Assembly: GCA_020137815.1 (NCBI GenBank)
Contig: CM035361.1
Coordinates: forward strand, 5,184,960 to 5,248,959
Length of the DNA stretch: 64,000 nt
From: Hormiphora californensis
Taxonomy: Eukaryota > Ctenophora > Tentaculata > Cydippida > Pleurobrachiidae
Direction of reading: 5' to 3'
The translations under genes were made by a program, and so were the position numbers. Position 1 is the first letter of the stretch. Every line of letters begins with the position of its first letter. This document shows positions 1 to 12,454 of this stretch, in pieces. The notes under the pieces are model-generated. The model did no database searches and was not told the origin of the DNA. It saw only the letters and a program-made list of their open reading frames with translations.

Positions 1-480
1 ATCTTATTGAATACTAAAATAAGACATCATAACAAAAACTAAAATAAAAGTAGAGGCATCCTCTTCATATTCAACTCAAGCATCGGTTTGTAATTTACAA
101 CAAAAACTAAAATACTAACTCTGAGCTCTACAGGTATAACTCAAAAGGAATAGAACCATCGAAAATGATGTCAAACTGGCCTCGGAACCTCAAGGAAGAT
201 ACCTCCCTGTTTATGCATCGTGTCCTGTTTGCAGAATGGCCGGTGTTTAGTCAGGCTAGCACAGGATGTAGGAGAGCTCTCAGCAGTCTTATCAAACGAC
301 ATGGTAATAAGAGGAAGGGATGGGTGTTTCTAGTTTTCAGATTTTAACTTCAGTACTAGATCCGGAATGATCAGATCTGAGCAAGAGTTAAATAGGGAAG
401 AAAATATATAAATGCTGATATTACTTCCTCATCAATGACCCGTTTATATAATTCATATTCTAATAGTACCCCCCTGCTAG

Positions 481-1296
481 GTGTAACACCGGGAGACTAC
501 ATTGTCCACACGGAAGACTGTGTAGAGAGTATATTCTTCGTTGTCAAGGGCCATCTAAAGATTCTGAAAGATGGAGCTGTTATTGGCATTTTGAGTGAGT
601 CTCGAATAAATTTCGACTAGCTTATACTCTCTTATCACATCTTTATATTTTATCGCATCACAACGACTGTCACCAGTACTCAGTAGTTAGTATATCAACA
701 ATGCTTCACTATGGGATTATATACTCTAGCTTATCGCATCACATTTGCTTTAAAACCCCAAAACAGTAATAGTGTATGACCGAAAACTGCTATACCCCAA
801 TCCCACCCTAACCCCCACACAGCAAAGGGTGACACATTTGGTGACACCCAATCACCCATCCCAATCCCTCACCCATCCCCCACACAGCAAAGGGTGACAC
901 ATTTGGTGACAAGTGGTGGCCGACAGAACCTACGGGAAAAGCTGTTGCAGACGTGATGGCCATGACATATGCTGAACTTGAGGTAAATCACCCTTTAATT
1001 CTCATCGTTGTAGGTGTTACCTCATTCTCAACTCCCCCTTTGTAGGTGTTACCTCATTCTCAACTCCCCCTTTGTAGGTGTTACCTCATTCTCAACTCCT
1101 CCTTTGTAGGTGTTACCTCATTCTCAACTCCTCCTTTGTAGGTGTTACCTCATTCTCAACTCCCCCTTTGTAGGTGTTACCTCACGAGAGCCTGCGTGAA
1201 ATTCTCATCAAGTTCCCCGATTTCTGGGACATCTGGGTCAAGAAGTTGGACATCACCTTCGAGTTGGGTGAACACGGGAAAATATTTGTAAGTGTG

Positions 1297-1363
<67 letters not shown>

Positions 1364-2450
1364 TATTTTCTCTATTGCCTACACGATGTCCATTGTTTGT
1401 TTTAGTCGGTGGGCGGACTCTAGTGCTAACGGACTCTTTATCTAAATCCAAGGCGGACTCTATATCTAAAAACGGACTCTTTATCTACAGTTAGATTTTG
1501 AAAAAAGTTTAGATAAAGAGTCCTCCCTGTGTAGACTTTTTAGATAAAGAGTCCGCCCTGTGTAGAATTTTTAGATATAGAGTCCTCTAGTACATTTTGG
1601 CGCCAAATCCTCCAACCCGGACTCTATGTCTAAAATCCTAACCCAACCCAAAACCTAACCCTAACACTAACCCTAACCCTCACCTCGAACCCAAATAACG
1701 GCCCTAACACTTCTAAATTAGTATAGGGGTAGAGCAAACTCTCGTTTCCGGCCTAACGGCCGAAATCTCGAGTTCGCGGCGAAAGGCGGACTCTATATCT
1801 AATTTAGATTTATGTAGATATAGAGTCCACTTTGTTTAGACTTTTTAGATAAAGAGTCCGCCCTGTGTAGACTTTTTAGATAAAGAGTCCTCCTAGAGTT
1901 TAGACTTATTTGGACTCTTTATCTAAATCTAAGTTTAGATATAGAGTCCTCTTTAGACTTAGAGTGTAGCACTAGAGTCCGCACACCGTTTTAGTTAAGT
2001 TCCTGCGGCTGACCAGCCCATACCTTGTTATGTTCTAACCCTATTTTACACATACCCACATACCGTCATACCATGACACACGCACAATTCCTCCCACATC
2101 TGACGCATCACGCAATGTCAACCAGACCTTTCCACGATTAGAGCACTAGGAGAGCTATAGGTTTCTTCATTTTGGTGGCGACAAAACCATCTTGGCGTCT
2201 TGATTCGACAGTGCGTTCAGAGACAGGGTTTGTTAGAAATGTGTATTTTCTAACAATTCTCTCTCCACAGGAAGGCCTACCAGAGGACTTGAAGATGTTT
2301 ATCACGCATGAACGGATGCCTGCTCATAATGCAGAAATAATTAACGAAACAGAAATCGATAAGAATGATACTGGAGATGATTTAATTCGGGAAACAAGGG
2401 AGTTATTGACTCAGCTGGAGGAAAAGATGGCTACAAAAAAGAAGAAGTAG
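481..2450 (+). CDS. EAG/ERG-type (KCNH) voltage-gated K+ channel, C-terminal exons (partial)
   Basis: Four exons joined in phase: 481-594, 888-982, 1174-1287 and 2271-2450, ending in TAG. The 5' exons lie left of the window. The joined peptide is a cyclic-nucleotide-binding homology domain. It has the GDYIVH and FFVVKGHLKIL beta-roll strands, then KGDTFGD, the family's usual 'GK.D.FG' turn. It continues with LTY-like MTYAELE, and with REILIKFPDF followed by LDITFEL, which closely follows the post-CNBHD helix of ERG/ELK channels. The last exon encodes a charged, lysine-ending tail of 60 residues. In this family the domain sits on the cytoplasmic side of a tetrameric K+ channel and usually does not bind cyclic nucleotide. 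The acceptors of exons 2 and 3 are preceded by extra tandem copies of themselves. The family assignment is firm. The subfamily (ERG versus ELK versus EAG) is inferred from a few motifs. Confidence 0.82.
814..887 (+). repeat. Duplicated acceptor and exon start before KCNH exon 2
   Basis: A decoy copy of the intron end and of roughly the first 25 bases of the exon (cacacag followed by CAAAGGGTGACA) ends near 845. The same block recurs at 881-912, where it runs into the real exon starting at 888. Both copies keep a pyrimidine/C-rich tract and an AG. Confidence 0.7.
1009..1173 (+). repeat. 32-bp minisatellite of acceptor plus exon start before KCNH exon 3
   Basis: Five tandem units of about 32 bp precede the real exon. 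Each carries CTTTGTAG followed by GTGTTACCTCA, which is the acceptor and the first 11 coding bases of exon 3. Only the last copy, at 1173/1174, continues into the exon (CGAGAGCC). All five decoys retain an intact AG. Confidence 0.85.
1299..1361. repeat. (GA)n microsatellite in KCNH intron 3
   Basis: About 60 bp of pure GA dinucleotide begins some 12 bp after the exon 3 donor. The open frames across it read as Arg-Glu or Leu-Ser runs and are not genes. Confidence 0.95.
1413..1982. mobile_element. TIR element with GCGGACTCTAGTGCTA ends
   Basis: Terminal inverted repeats GCGGACTCTAGTGCTA (1413-1428) and its complement (1967-1982) bound 570 bp. The interior has many direct and inverted copies of a TTTAGATAAAGAGTCC-like motif and a short CCCTAA-rich stretch (about 1640-1680). 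No coding capacity is seen. A second, shorter copy with the same ends lies at 31041-31245. This one sits in KCNH intron 3. Confidence 0.75.
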
Positions 2451-3452
2451 ATAAAATCGAAATTAGGGATCTATCCTACTTTCGAAGTGACTAAGTGAGA
2501 CAGGGACAGAGAGATCAGAGAGACAGTCAGCTGAAATGTGTGAGAGAGAGAGAGAATGGCTGATGTCTTCACGAACCCAAATTCGACCTCCCATATATGG
2601 CAAAGTGGCCCGCCGGTGGGCACTGGGCGTCTGTCGGGAAATCTCATCCACATTTCTCAAACTATTAAATTAAAACAACTAGGTTTTTTTGTAAGGTGAA
2701 ATGAGTTTAGTCTTCGTGTTTTTTTTTTTTCGATTGGTGACACCCGTTTCTGAGGCGTGTAAAGTATGTTAATATTTCCTGGTATGTACGTGTCTTTGTC
2801 CAGTCTCACCAAGGTTCATTCTTGTAAATTGAGTTGTCGTCGAATGCCTCTAGAGAATATACTTTGACACATTCTCTGTTTATTGGAGCAGGTTGGACAA
2901 AGTTCTCGGTTGTAATGCGCACCTCTCCATGGACTAGCAGCTGAACCACGCGCATCCTTGAAAAGTACACCTTCCAGCAGCCACCATGACAGAAAGGTAG
3001 CGCGCGCAATCAGTGATTACCGGGAAGGTAAAAGAAGTGGTCCTAATTAATTAATTAGCGACTTGAATGTGACTTTGACTTAGCAAATTCAAACAAAACT
3101 GTTAATTCAACAAATGTAAAACGGAAGTAAACAAACACAACATGATTTACAAAACGTCACAACATTTTTCTTCGATTCGTGCTGACACTCCTTACTTTCA
3201 TCACAGTTCAGTCATTTACAAGCGCGCGCGACGTTTGGTTGGACAACTTCATATCAGTTTGCATCGATTGGTGAAGCAGCACGCACATTTACACACATAC
3301 ACAGTCTCAATGTATATCCCAAAGTGTTCTGATATTCTCTCACTCCCCATCCACTCTCTCTCTCTATCGTTCTTAGAGGACAATGGTCCTATCGGTTTTT
3401 CGTTATGGTTTCCCAAGAAGATATAGCTCCAATATCACTGTCCGATGGTTCT
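2451..3452. other. Gene-poor stretch downstream of the KCNH gene
   Basis: No convincing gene. On the minus strand, 2806-3009 is an open segment ending at a donor-like GTGAGA. It could be an exon, but no partner exon could be joined to it. A short dispersed motif (GTTTTGTTCAAA followed about 30 bp later by GGGTCGAACAAG) lies at 3526-3575, just beyond this stretch, and recurs near 31.9, 36.7 and 37.3 kb. Confidence 0.4.
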
Positions 3453-3765
3453 TCAGATTGCATCGTAGTCTAACTCCATATCTGAGAAATCGTCCGTCAC
3501 CTCTTTTGTATCTGTATGGAAAGACAGGTTTTGTTCAAAACCTTTTTAGGGTGGAAAGGGAGGGTCGAACAAGACAAGGAAAGGGTGGTTTTAGCTGAAA
3601 CAAACACAACTAGAAGAGGAAAGACGAAATACGCAAACAAGTCAGAAATACTTACATATCAAGTCTTCTTCCTCCTCCGCTTCTATCGCTATATTATTTT
3701 CGCTTCGTACCAGCTCAAGAAATCGTTCGTAGTTTTCCTCTCCCTCTAGATGTTTCAACCTCTCA
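3453..3765 (-). CDS. Unrecognised gene, last two exons (partial)
   Basis: Two minus-strand exons join in phase. Exon 3656-3765 has a CCCAG acceptor and a GTAAG donor and reads SERLKHLEGEENYERFLELV then an acidic stretch. Exon 3453-3511 follows a pyrimidine-tract acceptor, reads TKEVTDDFSDMELDYDAI and stops with TGA. The product is an acidic, helical, Glu-rich C-terminus. The 5' part was not found, although the frame stays open to an ATG at 3848, so the exon may be longer. No family is recognised. Confidence 0.4.
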
Positions 3766-4949
3766 CTGGGACAAGAAAAAGAAAAGAGGGGGAATGTTTT
3801 GGAAACGATTGTGTAGTATTCTCTTCGATTGTTGTCAAAATCAAACACATGAATTTGTTACAAAATTTCACCCAGTAAAAAAAGACAGAAATAAAGGAAT
3901 CAAGAGGGCTTGTTATACACACAGCTGACAGCGTATTAACATATATTAAGAGAATGATATTAATGTTAATGATAGTAATATTAGCGTTTCGTTATTATAA
4001 CAGTCGCAACAAAGAATAATAATCATATATGTACAATGTACATTAGGGTGTGCTAAGTGAAAATTTTGTCGACTTGGCCAAAAGGTTAAGGGTAGATATG
4101 AAACTATGGACAATTGTCTACTACATCCTGAAAACGGAATTGGGATAGTGTATGTCAATTACGTGGGCCAGGCGATTAAAAAAGTTTACTTTTTTACCGA
4201 AAAAAGGAAAATATGTGTGTTTTACACCAGTGTTTGGCATGTTCTTGATATCAACTTTTTATGGTCAGGGTCGTGTTCAGCGGTTTGATACCGATCAGAA
4301 TGGATGTGTATCATGAAAGTTAGCCAAAGGTCATTTTTGACCTGAAAATGTTCATTTTGGACCAAAAATGTTCATTTTTGACTAAAAATGTTCATTTTGG
4401 CCATTTTCTTCAATTTTGAGAGCTTTTTCATGAACGGGATCGTGTTCAGCAGGTCAAAAGTAGTCGGTTACAACCGGAATTTGGTTTCCGACAAATAAAA
4501 TCTCAAAAAGTTAAAATTCGTCTAAACTAATACTGCAAAGTAGGAAAATGTGCAAGAAAAAAAGATGAAAAAAAAATAAAATTTTCATTATAAAATGGAG
4601 TTCTGAAGGTGCAGACTGGAAATAATGGTTGTACTGGTTCTCATGAGGCGATTCATATGTGTGGTTTTTTCGAAATAACGCCCCAAAAAACATTTTTTGA
4701 TATGAATATGCCCATATATGGGCATACATCGGCCCACGTAATTGGGCCAGGGTAGGACTAAAATTTTTTTACCAAATGTTTTAGAATGATCGTAGGAACT
4801 CATTCTAGGGGTAAACTTTGTGAAAATTGGATTTGATTTATGAGTTGGGAAAAATAGTACATTGTACATACATTGTACATTTTGACACTGATCGTACTTT
4901 AATAGCTCTGATAAACTAGATATTATCCATATTATCTGATCTGAATGTC
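3766..4949. other. AT-rich stretch with diverged repeats, no gene seen
   Basis: The stretch holds tandem ATGTTCATTTT units near 4345-4405, GTACATTGTAC-type palindromes near 4030 and 4860, and ACGTGGGCC/GGCCCACGT in opposite orientation near 4161 and 4732. The last pair suggests an old inverted-repeat element. No reading frame here looks coding. Confidence 0.4.
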
Positions 4950-6591
4950 TCAACTAACACCATTATCTACTGAAGAGTTCACTTTAAACTCTGTGAACGG
5001 ATCAAAAGTTGCACTTTCTGTGTTTAGCGATACACTCGATAATTCATCTTCCACACCCACGTGATCACGTGACGTTATGATGACATCATCACGTGATGAT
5101 GACGTCATGTGTGAGGTTGTCGTGACGTCATCGTTAGGGGAAGGTGTCAAATCAATGTTAGTTAAAAAGTACTCTGACACAAGTTCCCCGCCATCATCAG
5201 GAGATGTATTATTCAGTTCAGATAGGAACTCAGTTGGGGTAAAATCAATATCACCGGCCCCAGCTGAATCATCATCATCATCACTATCAACACTTTGCAA
5301 CACTAAATCAATATCACGTAACAGTTTATTTGACGCCTCATTGGATAACACGTTTTGGGTGACGTTGACAGCGGGTGTGGTTATCACAGAATAACGATCA
5401 TCGTCTGATGTTGGAGAGTTGGGGTACCTTGATGCAAAGTCCGCAAAGCTATTGGCGGAGTTACCACTTGTTGTCGCGGCCTGCAAGGGTGAATATGATT
5501 GAGGAGATTGTGGTAGGTTTATACCCCGTTTATACTCCACTTGGATTATTGATAGGAGGCCACATACATAAGATAGTAGTAGTAGTAGTATAAACAAGTC
5601 AAGTATTGAATGTGAAATAGAATTGTATGAAAATAGAAGAGAGGGCTAAGTTTGCACATTAGAAATAATAATATATTTACCCACATAAAATATGACGTCA
5701 TGTATTGTGCCCGAATATAACAATACCACACCATACCTTGTGGTATTATTAACTTGGGCAAAATGTATGTCATATAATACTTAGTGGGGCCCCACTAGGC
5801 ACTAAGTAATAAAATCAGCAGGAACCGACCGAATCAGGAAATACTGGTCCCTGATTGGCTGATAACCAGTCACGTGACCTAAATAACGAGTTCTGATTGG
5901 TTGTTTACTTGTGTCGGTCGGTTCCTGAAAATTAGCAGTACCTCATTTCCAGGTGTAGGCGATGGCCGAATTGTATAAAACTCTCTTATACTCATGGCCT
6001 TCTGGGAATAGAACTCTTCCTCTTCTCTGGCGAGGGCTTCCTCGTCCCGCTGTAGCTGAGAGAGAAAGGGGCATGAAGATGTGATACACAGTGATCTCGA
6101 AAGCTTCTGTCAATTAATTTGATTTAGTACCATTATATATATATATATTATATCGTTGTCTATCTTGTTAAAGCACAGGGGATAATAACATGCTATCTTC
6201 TCAGCCACTAAATCTGATCAAATCAAGAACAATCTTTGTTCAAATAACTCTACTAAAAGGGGAAGATGCTTACCTCCTCTTCGCGAATCCGATCGAGCCG
6301 TTTCTCATCTTCAGCGTATTCAGAGTATAACCTAGCAAAAGATATTTTGGTACCGAGAAAAGATTTAATAAACTTATGAGGAAACCTCGCCATCTTTTGA
6401 GATAAGTGAGAGGTATCATCTTGGATGGTATCAGAAATCCTTTAAAAAATGTAACTCACTTGTTGGAAATGAGATGCCTTTCTCTTGCACTTACAACCGG
6501 TGTAGTACGTTGGTTGTTGTTACTGCTTTCTGACAGCTCAATAAGCTTGTCATATTCGATTCCTTGTTCTTCTTTGTCTTCGTAAAACAAC
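4950..6591 (-). CDS. Unrecognised acidic, coiled-coil protein, 3' four exons (partial)
   Basis: Four minus-strand exons join in phase: 6460-6591, 6274-6331, 5942-6055 and 4950-5480, ending in TGA. The order in the protein is a charged segment (LFYEDKEEQG), then a strongly helical Glu/Arg stretch (DEKRLDRIREEELQRDEEAL), then a Pro/Ser linker. A 177-residue low-complexity tail follows, rich in Ser, Thr and Asp, with a run of five Asp residues. The helical part resembles the acidic helices of ubiquitin-binding motifs such as those in RNF168-like ligases, but that likeness is weak. The 5' exons lie above 6591 and were not found; the large fold-back element at 6661 occupies that side. The intron after exon 5942-6055 carries a hAT-like MITE close to its donor. 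Confidence 0.55.
5819..5927 (-). mobile_element. hAT-like 109-bp MITE, copy 1
   Basis: Terminal repeats CAGGAACCGACC and GGTCGGTTCCTG bound 109 bp. The interior holds CCAAT-like boxes and a CACGTG palindrome. The target duplication is AAAATCAG (5811-5818) and AAAATTAG (5928-5935), 7 of 8 bases alike. It lies inside an intron of the minus-strand gene, with the target duplication beginning 7 bases after that gene's donor. Confidence 0.85.
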
Positions 6592-6660
6592 CTGTAATTG
6601 GAGTCTTTAAAGATTCGATTTTATTGTGTATTGCAATGAGTAAACACACACATATATATA

Positions 6661-7496
6661 CCTTACTCTCGTTAATTAAGCTCGCATATTTCAAGAAACT
6701 TTTAAATAAGGAACTTTTTTACAAGAAACCCCAAAATTTAGACACCCTAAAAATAAGAAACTCTCTCGTTTATTAAGAAACTGAAAAAATAAGAAACCAA
6801 AATTAAGAAACTAAAAAAATAAGAAACCAAAAATAAGAAACCCCAAAAATAAGAAACCCCAAAAATAAGAAACCCCAAAATTAAGAAACCCCAAAAATAA
6901 GAAACCCCAAAATTAAGAAACCCCAAAATTAAGAAACCCCAAAATTAAGAAACCCCAAAATTAAGAAACCCCAAAATTAAGAAACCCCAAAATTAAGAAA
7001 CCCCAAAAATAAGAAACCCCAAAAATAAGAAACCTCAAAATTAAGAAACCCCAAAAATAAGAAACCCCAAAAATAAGAAACCCCAAAAATAAGAAACTCG
7101 AAAAATAAGAAACTCGAAAAATAAGAAACCTAATTAGGGGAGGGCCTCAAAAAGCTCTAAAATGGACATTTTTGACAACACAGACCAAATGCGGCAAAAT
7201 AACGCAATTTAAACTAGGTAAAATGTTGTTTAGGCTATTTCGAAGGTGTGGTCTAACGGTTGACAGGTTACGAAATGGTGGCCGGAATAAGAAAGCTGAG
7301 ACAAGGGGGGTTAAACACAAAACAACTGCAATGAACTGCTTGTGTGTTAACACTCAGAACTGTTGCAGAATGCAGAGGCCTGTTTCTTATCTCTGTTTTC
7401 AAGATGGGTGTGTCGCCCTGCTTTCTCTCCCAATCTCTCTTCCTATCTCGTCCTCTTTTTCTTTCTTTATCATTGATGATGTCTGCGTGTGTGTGT

Positions 7497-7579
<83 letters not shown>

Positions 7580-8874
7580 AGATAGAGATAGAGATAGAGA
7601 GAGATACTAAGAAGCAAAGCGAGTGTTAAAACACAATCTAATAGTGGGTGTGTACGAAAAGATAAGGTATTAGACCAGAATGTAGCTCGACAGTGGGGGG
7701 TACGAAAAGATAAGAAGTGATACTGAGTGTGAGAAGGGAAAAAGGGGGGGGGGGAAGAGATGAAACAAAAATGACGACACGAAAGCAAGAAATCATGAAC
7801 ACAAAACACACGGATTTGAGAGAGTGCAAGAGATAGATGAACGAGATAGGCATCGGGAGGTGCTCATGCGTGACAGACCTCCACGCACGTGACTTAGAAT
7901 GCTCGCACCCAATTGGCTGATCATAGTGAAAGTGAAAGTGACCATAAATGCAGCAATTTGATTGGCTGTGCTGACTGAGTTTGTGATTGGGGGCGGGAAC
8001 TGGGAAGAGAGAGAGAGGGTAGAGAGAGAGAGAGAGAGATTGAGAGAGACTGTGTGGGTGTGTGTGTGAGAGAGAGAGTGTGTGAGAGAGAGAGAGAGAT
8101 TGGGAGAGAAAGCAGGGCGACACACCCATCTTGAAAACAGAGATAAGAAACGGGCCTCTGCATTCTGCAACAGTTCTGAGTGTTAACACACAAGCAGTTC
8201 ATTGCAGTTGTTTTGTGTTTAACCCCCCTTGTCTCAGCTTTCTTATTCCGGCCACCATTTCGTAACCTGTCAACCGTTAGACCACACCTTCGAAATAGCC
8301 TAAACAACATTTTACCTAGTTTAAATTGCGTTATTTTGCCGCATTTGGTCTGTGTTGTCAAAAATGTCCATTTTAGGGCTTTTTGAGGCCCTCCCCTAAT
8401 TAGGTTTCTTATTTTTCGAGTTTCTTATTTTTGGGGTTTCTTATTTTTGGGGTTTCTTAATTTTGGGGTTTCTTATTTTTCGAGTTTCTTATTTTTGGGG
8501 TTTCTTATTTTTGGGGTTTCTTATTTTTGGGGTTTCTTAATTTTGGGGTTTCTTATTTTTGGGGTTTCTTATTTTTGGGGTTTCTTAATTTTGGGGTTTC
8601 TTATTTTTGGGGTTTCTTAATTTTGGGGTTTCTTATTTTTGGGGTTTCTTAATTTTGGGGTTTCTTAATTTTGAGGTTTCTTATTTTTGGGGTTTCTTAT
8701 TTTTGCGTTTCTTATTTTTGGGGTTTCTTATTTTTGCGTTTCTTATTTTTGGGGTTTCTTACTTTCTTGGGGGAGTTTCTTATTTTGGGGTGTCTTATTT
8801 AATGTGTTTCCACATTTCCCGTTTCTTATAAAAAAATTTCTTCCTAAAGCGTTTCTTAATTAGCGAGAGTAAGG
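6661..8874. mobile_element. Large fold-back element with minisatellite arms
   Basis: Ends CCTTACTCTCG (6661) and CGAGAGTAAGG (8864-8874) are inverted and flanked by TA. Each arm has three layers: a short terminal repeat, then a 16-17 bp minisatellite (AAATTAAGAAACCCCA type, about 6780-7135 and 8400-8860), then a unique arm (about 7131-7440 and 8093-8402). The unique arms are almost identical, and a 68-codon frame is the same in both. The centre (7440-8093) has GA-rich simple sequence. No transposase is visible, so it is probably non-autonomous. The layered arms recall Foldback elements. Confidence 0.8.
7499..7548. repeat. (GA)n in the loop of the fold-back element
   Basis: Pure GA followed by GAGAGT and GATAGA variants to about 7600. 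A second, impure GA tract lies at about 8008-8100. Confidence 0.9.
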
Positions 8875-9912
8875 TATGTTCTATATATAGAGCAAGCTCA
8901 ATTTAGCTATTCTCCGGCTGGGTATAGGTATAGGGTATTGCAATAATTAAAACAGCATATTTTATAATAATCAAAACAGAAAAGGTATCGCCCATCAACT
9001 GACCTGTGACTAGTTGGACGCTTTATGCAGCATAGAATCGTATCTAAACATGAACCCGCCATACTTCAATAAGGATAAGTGTCAATAATCTTTCTGTTAG
9101 TAGGGACTAGTATTGTTATTATTGAATCTATATATTGTATACTATGTATTTGTATTTATATACATTGGCAAAATCAACATATACACACTCCTTTTAGTCA
9201 GCAAGTTTAGAAGGGGCTAAGGCAACAAAAAACAGCGGTTGCCACTTGCCTGCACAATCTAAGCTGTAGTACCAAAAAAATATTGCATTTGTAAGTAAAT
9301 ATTATATAAATTCGCTCCCAGAAATTACTCGAACCGCTGAAATGAACCCGACCATCTTATTCATGCAAAATATGATCGACCAGCCACCACGGCCGTTTTT
9401 CTAAATTAGAAATCCTGACGACTATCAAAAAACACATAATCTTGGCAGTGTTTGGCAGACCAGTAAAATAACTTTTAGCACAACTTTAAAGTCACAATCA
9501 ATTATCAATTCCCTGGGGCCCCCAGGGACGGTGCTTCGGGCCCAGCGTGTCCCTGTGCTGGTACCCTGCGATACCAGTGGGCAGCCATGGTCAGGAGTGT
9601 GGGTGCGAAACCCCCTCAAGCAGGACTCAGGGTCAGTAGTTCACGGAGGTAACTTGGCAAACGCGGGATAAGGCAGCGCTTTTCAAGGAGGTGACTGGTG
9701 AGTGTTTTTTTCCGAATTTGGGTAAAAATTTTTTGATCTGGCTAAGAAAAGTTTTCAATTTTTTGTCGCGCGGCAGTGATAAATGCATCGGACTTTGTTT
9801 AAATTCGCGCGTTACGTTAAATTTGGATCTTCGCAGCGTTGTTTTTAAGTACAAAAAATAACTTTTCACTTTTTTTTCGCTGAGGCGTGTTTGCTTTGGA
9901 AAACGTTAAAAT
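8875..9912. other. No gene seen
   Basis: AT-rich sequence with no long frame of coding character and no clear repeats at its ends. A GC-rich patch (about 9510-9600) has short palindromes such as GGGGCCCCC. Confidence 0.4.
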
Positions 9913-10104
9913 CGGGCGCGATTATAATCTGGGTGCCTTGCAGCCTGTTTACAGGTGCGCGCTACCAAAAGAGTATACTTAGACCGACTTTTTTCAAACG
10001 GCTATAGCCATGGAACCACATGGCCGATTTGAGTAAACTAAACGGTATCAGTCAATCAATCAATTTAATAATTTTTTAATCAATTTTCTATGCTTTTTAT
10101 TTTT

Positions 10105-10174
10105 TCCCTGCCCGGGTGAATGCCGAAGGCATTCACCCGGATGCCTTTTTACTTTGTAAAAAGGCATAGCAGGG
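10105..10174. repeat. Compact double hairpin closed by a stem
   Basis: A CCCTGC/GCAGGG closing pair encloses two adjacent perfect hairpins, CGGGTGAATGCC with its complement and ATGCCTTTTTAC with its complement. The fold would be a three-way junction. Confidence 0.7.
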
Positions 10175-12454
10175 TTAGAATTCGAAAACGACATTTTGGT
10201 ATACTAACTAATCGGTAGAGGGACCATTTTGGTCACACTTTCGTTGCGAAGGGCAACCTCGCGGCGCGCGTGATCTGACACTTGCGGAGTAACATGCGCA
10301 CGCGCAAACAATTGAAATTTTATGAGGGGCGCGCGGCTATAAACTGTAACGCGCGGCAAAATTTGTTTTATATCGGCCGCGCGTTTTGAGAAATGGAGAA
10401 ATTGAAAAATCTGTTCTGCGTTTTGTTCAAAAATTCGAAAAACACAAATCCCCATTTTGCGGACAGCTTACTCGTTGGGTGAGTTGAATGGCAAATCGAA
10501 GAGGGCAGGGAAACGTAGCATTATGCAGATACATAATGCAAATAATTCTTGTTATTTTTTAACTGTATCATCTCAACCTGACTCATGCACCCAGTCCTAC
10601 GGGCGACTTATTTATTCTTTAACTCCTTCTTATCTTTACCGCATTTTCCCACCATCCCCTTTTCTATATTTTGTTTAGTTCAAACTGTTATCATGCACAT
10701 TGTCCCTCACTTAGCCCTATTTATTTACATCTATTTTATACCAATCAACTTATTTTATTATCTAATCATCTTTTTACTCTAATTATTTATCTTTAATCAA
10801 TTTAATCATTGTAAGCATTATTTATGGCTTTACTCTGGCTTTGAGATGGCCGCTATAGACGCGGTGAGAGTCTTAACGATAATCTCGGTGTTCTTTTAGT
10901 TATATCTATTAGTTCGAGTAATACGAGTAGTGGACTATCATATTTAAGGGTACACCTGGCGTTTTTCATCATCGAGTGCCCAACCAAATGACTTCACCAG
11001 GGTTTAGGCCATACAAAATGGACCTCAAATATGCAATTTTAGCCCTAAAGTCGAATTCATATTTTTGCTACAGCCTATTTTCAAAGTGGCGTTTTTTCAA
11101 TTTTTGTTGAAATTTTTAACCTCAGGACCACTTTTTTTGAGATAGAAACATTAAATTCTTGGAATTTGAAGAGAATATAAAGGTGAATAAGCCCAAAGAA
11201 GGATTTTTGAAATGGAGCTTATTTCTGGCCATGAGAACGGTTTACTTTTTTGCTTCTTTGACACGCTGGCTGAGAATGTTCCCATGCTTCATTAGAGATG
11301 AAAATCTGGAAATAGTTGCTCAAAACGATTATCTATGTGGCCCAAAAATTTTGGAACTTTCCCGCCAAAGATGTGGTGTACAGAGCTTTTTTTGTGAAAC
11401 CTGTCTTTTTGAATAAGAGGGAAATTCCCTGTATCTCAAAAACGGATGATCGTAGAGACCTGGGACCCAGCTTAATCGATTCAGAAGGTCCGATTTTGGG
11501 GGGGTCTTCTGAGAGACATTTTGCTCCTACTCCAACCGTTTTTGCTGTAATTGCGAAAAAGGTATCAGCAAGTAAGGGGGAAATCAGCCCGAAGCAGGCT
11601 ACTGGAATAGAGTTGTTTCCTCTTTTCATAGAATTGGTTTTTTGCAATTACAGCAAAATCGGTTGGAGTAAAGTCCATTTTTTTTCAACTGTTCACCCAA
11701 AAACTGAAATTTAATAAAATTTAGAATTTGGGTGGCGCGCGCTATACGTTAACATGTGATAAACGCGCAAAAAAATTCCGCGCACGACTTTGGGGGGTGA
11801 ACAGTTGAAAAAAAATGGAGTATAGGAGCAAAATGTCTCTCAGAAGACCCCCCCAAAATCGGACCTTCTGAATCGATTAAGCTTAGTCCCAGGTCTCTAC
11901 GATCATCCGTTTTTGAGATACAGGGAATTTCCCTCTTTTTCAAAAAAACGGGTTTCACAAAACAAGCTCTGTACACCACATCTTTGGCGGGAAAATTCCA
12001 AAATTTTTGGGCCACATAGATAATCGTTTTGAGCAACTATTTCCAGATTTTCATCTCTAATGAAGCATGGGAACATTCTCAGCCAGCGTGTCAAAGAAGC
12101 AAAAAAGTAAACCGTTCTCATGGCCAGAAATAAGCTCCATTTCAAAAATCCTTCTTTGGGCTTATTCACTTTTATATTCTCTTCAAATTCCAAGAATTTA
12201 ATGTTTCTATCTCAAAAAAAGTGGTCCTGAGGTTAAAAATTTCAACAAAAATTGAAAAAACGCCACTTTGAAAATAGGCTGTAGCAAAAATATGAATTCG
12301 ACTTTAGGGCTAAAATTGCATATTTGAAGTCCATTTTGTATGGCCTAAACCCTGGTGAAGTCATTTGGTTGGGCACTCGATGATGAAAAACGCCAGGTGT
12401 ACCCTTAACGCATGATAGCGGGATATAAATGTTCGATATTATTATTATTATTAT

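Noticed and set aside
435-480. ATG at 435 as a start of a small cyclic-nucleotide-binding protein
   Set aside because: The coding similarity to KCNH channels begins right at the acceptor (481), so upstream codons are intron.
1640-1680. Interstitial telomere
   Set aside because: The CCCTAA units are few and degenerate, and lie inside a TIR element.
2806-3009. Minus-strand coding exon
   Set aside because: Open frame with a donor-like end, but no acceptor-joined partner or recognisable motif; too weak to annotate as a gene.
7147-8386. 68- and 126-146-codon frames in the first fold-back element
   Set aside because: Mirror copies in the two arms, with low-complexity ends from GA tracts; not supported as genes.
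11159-12193. Gene encoding the MEFEENIKVNKPKEGF protein
   Set aside because: The same frame occurs in both inverted arms of a fold-back element, has no known domain and no splice context. Kept only as part of the element.
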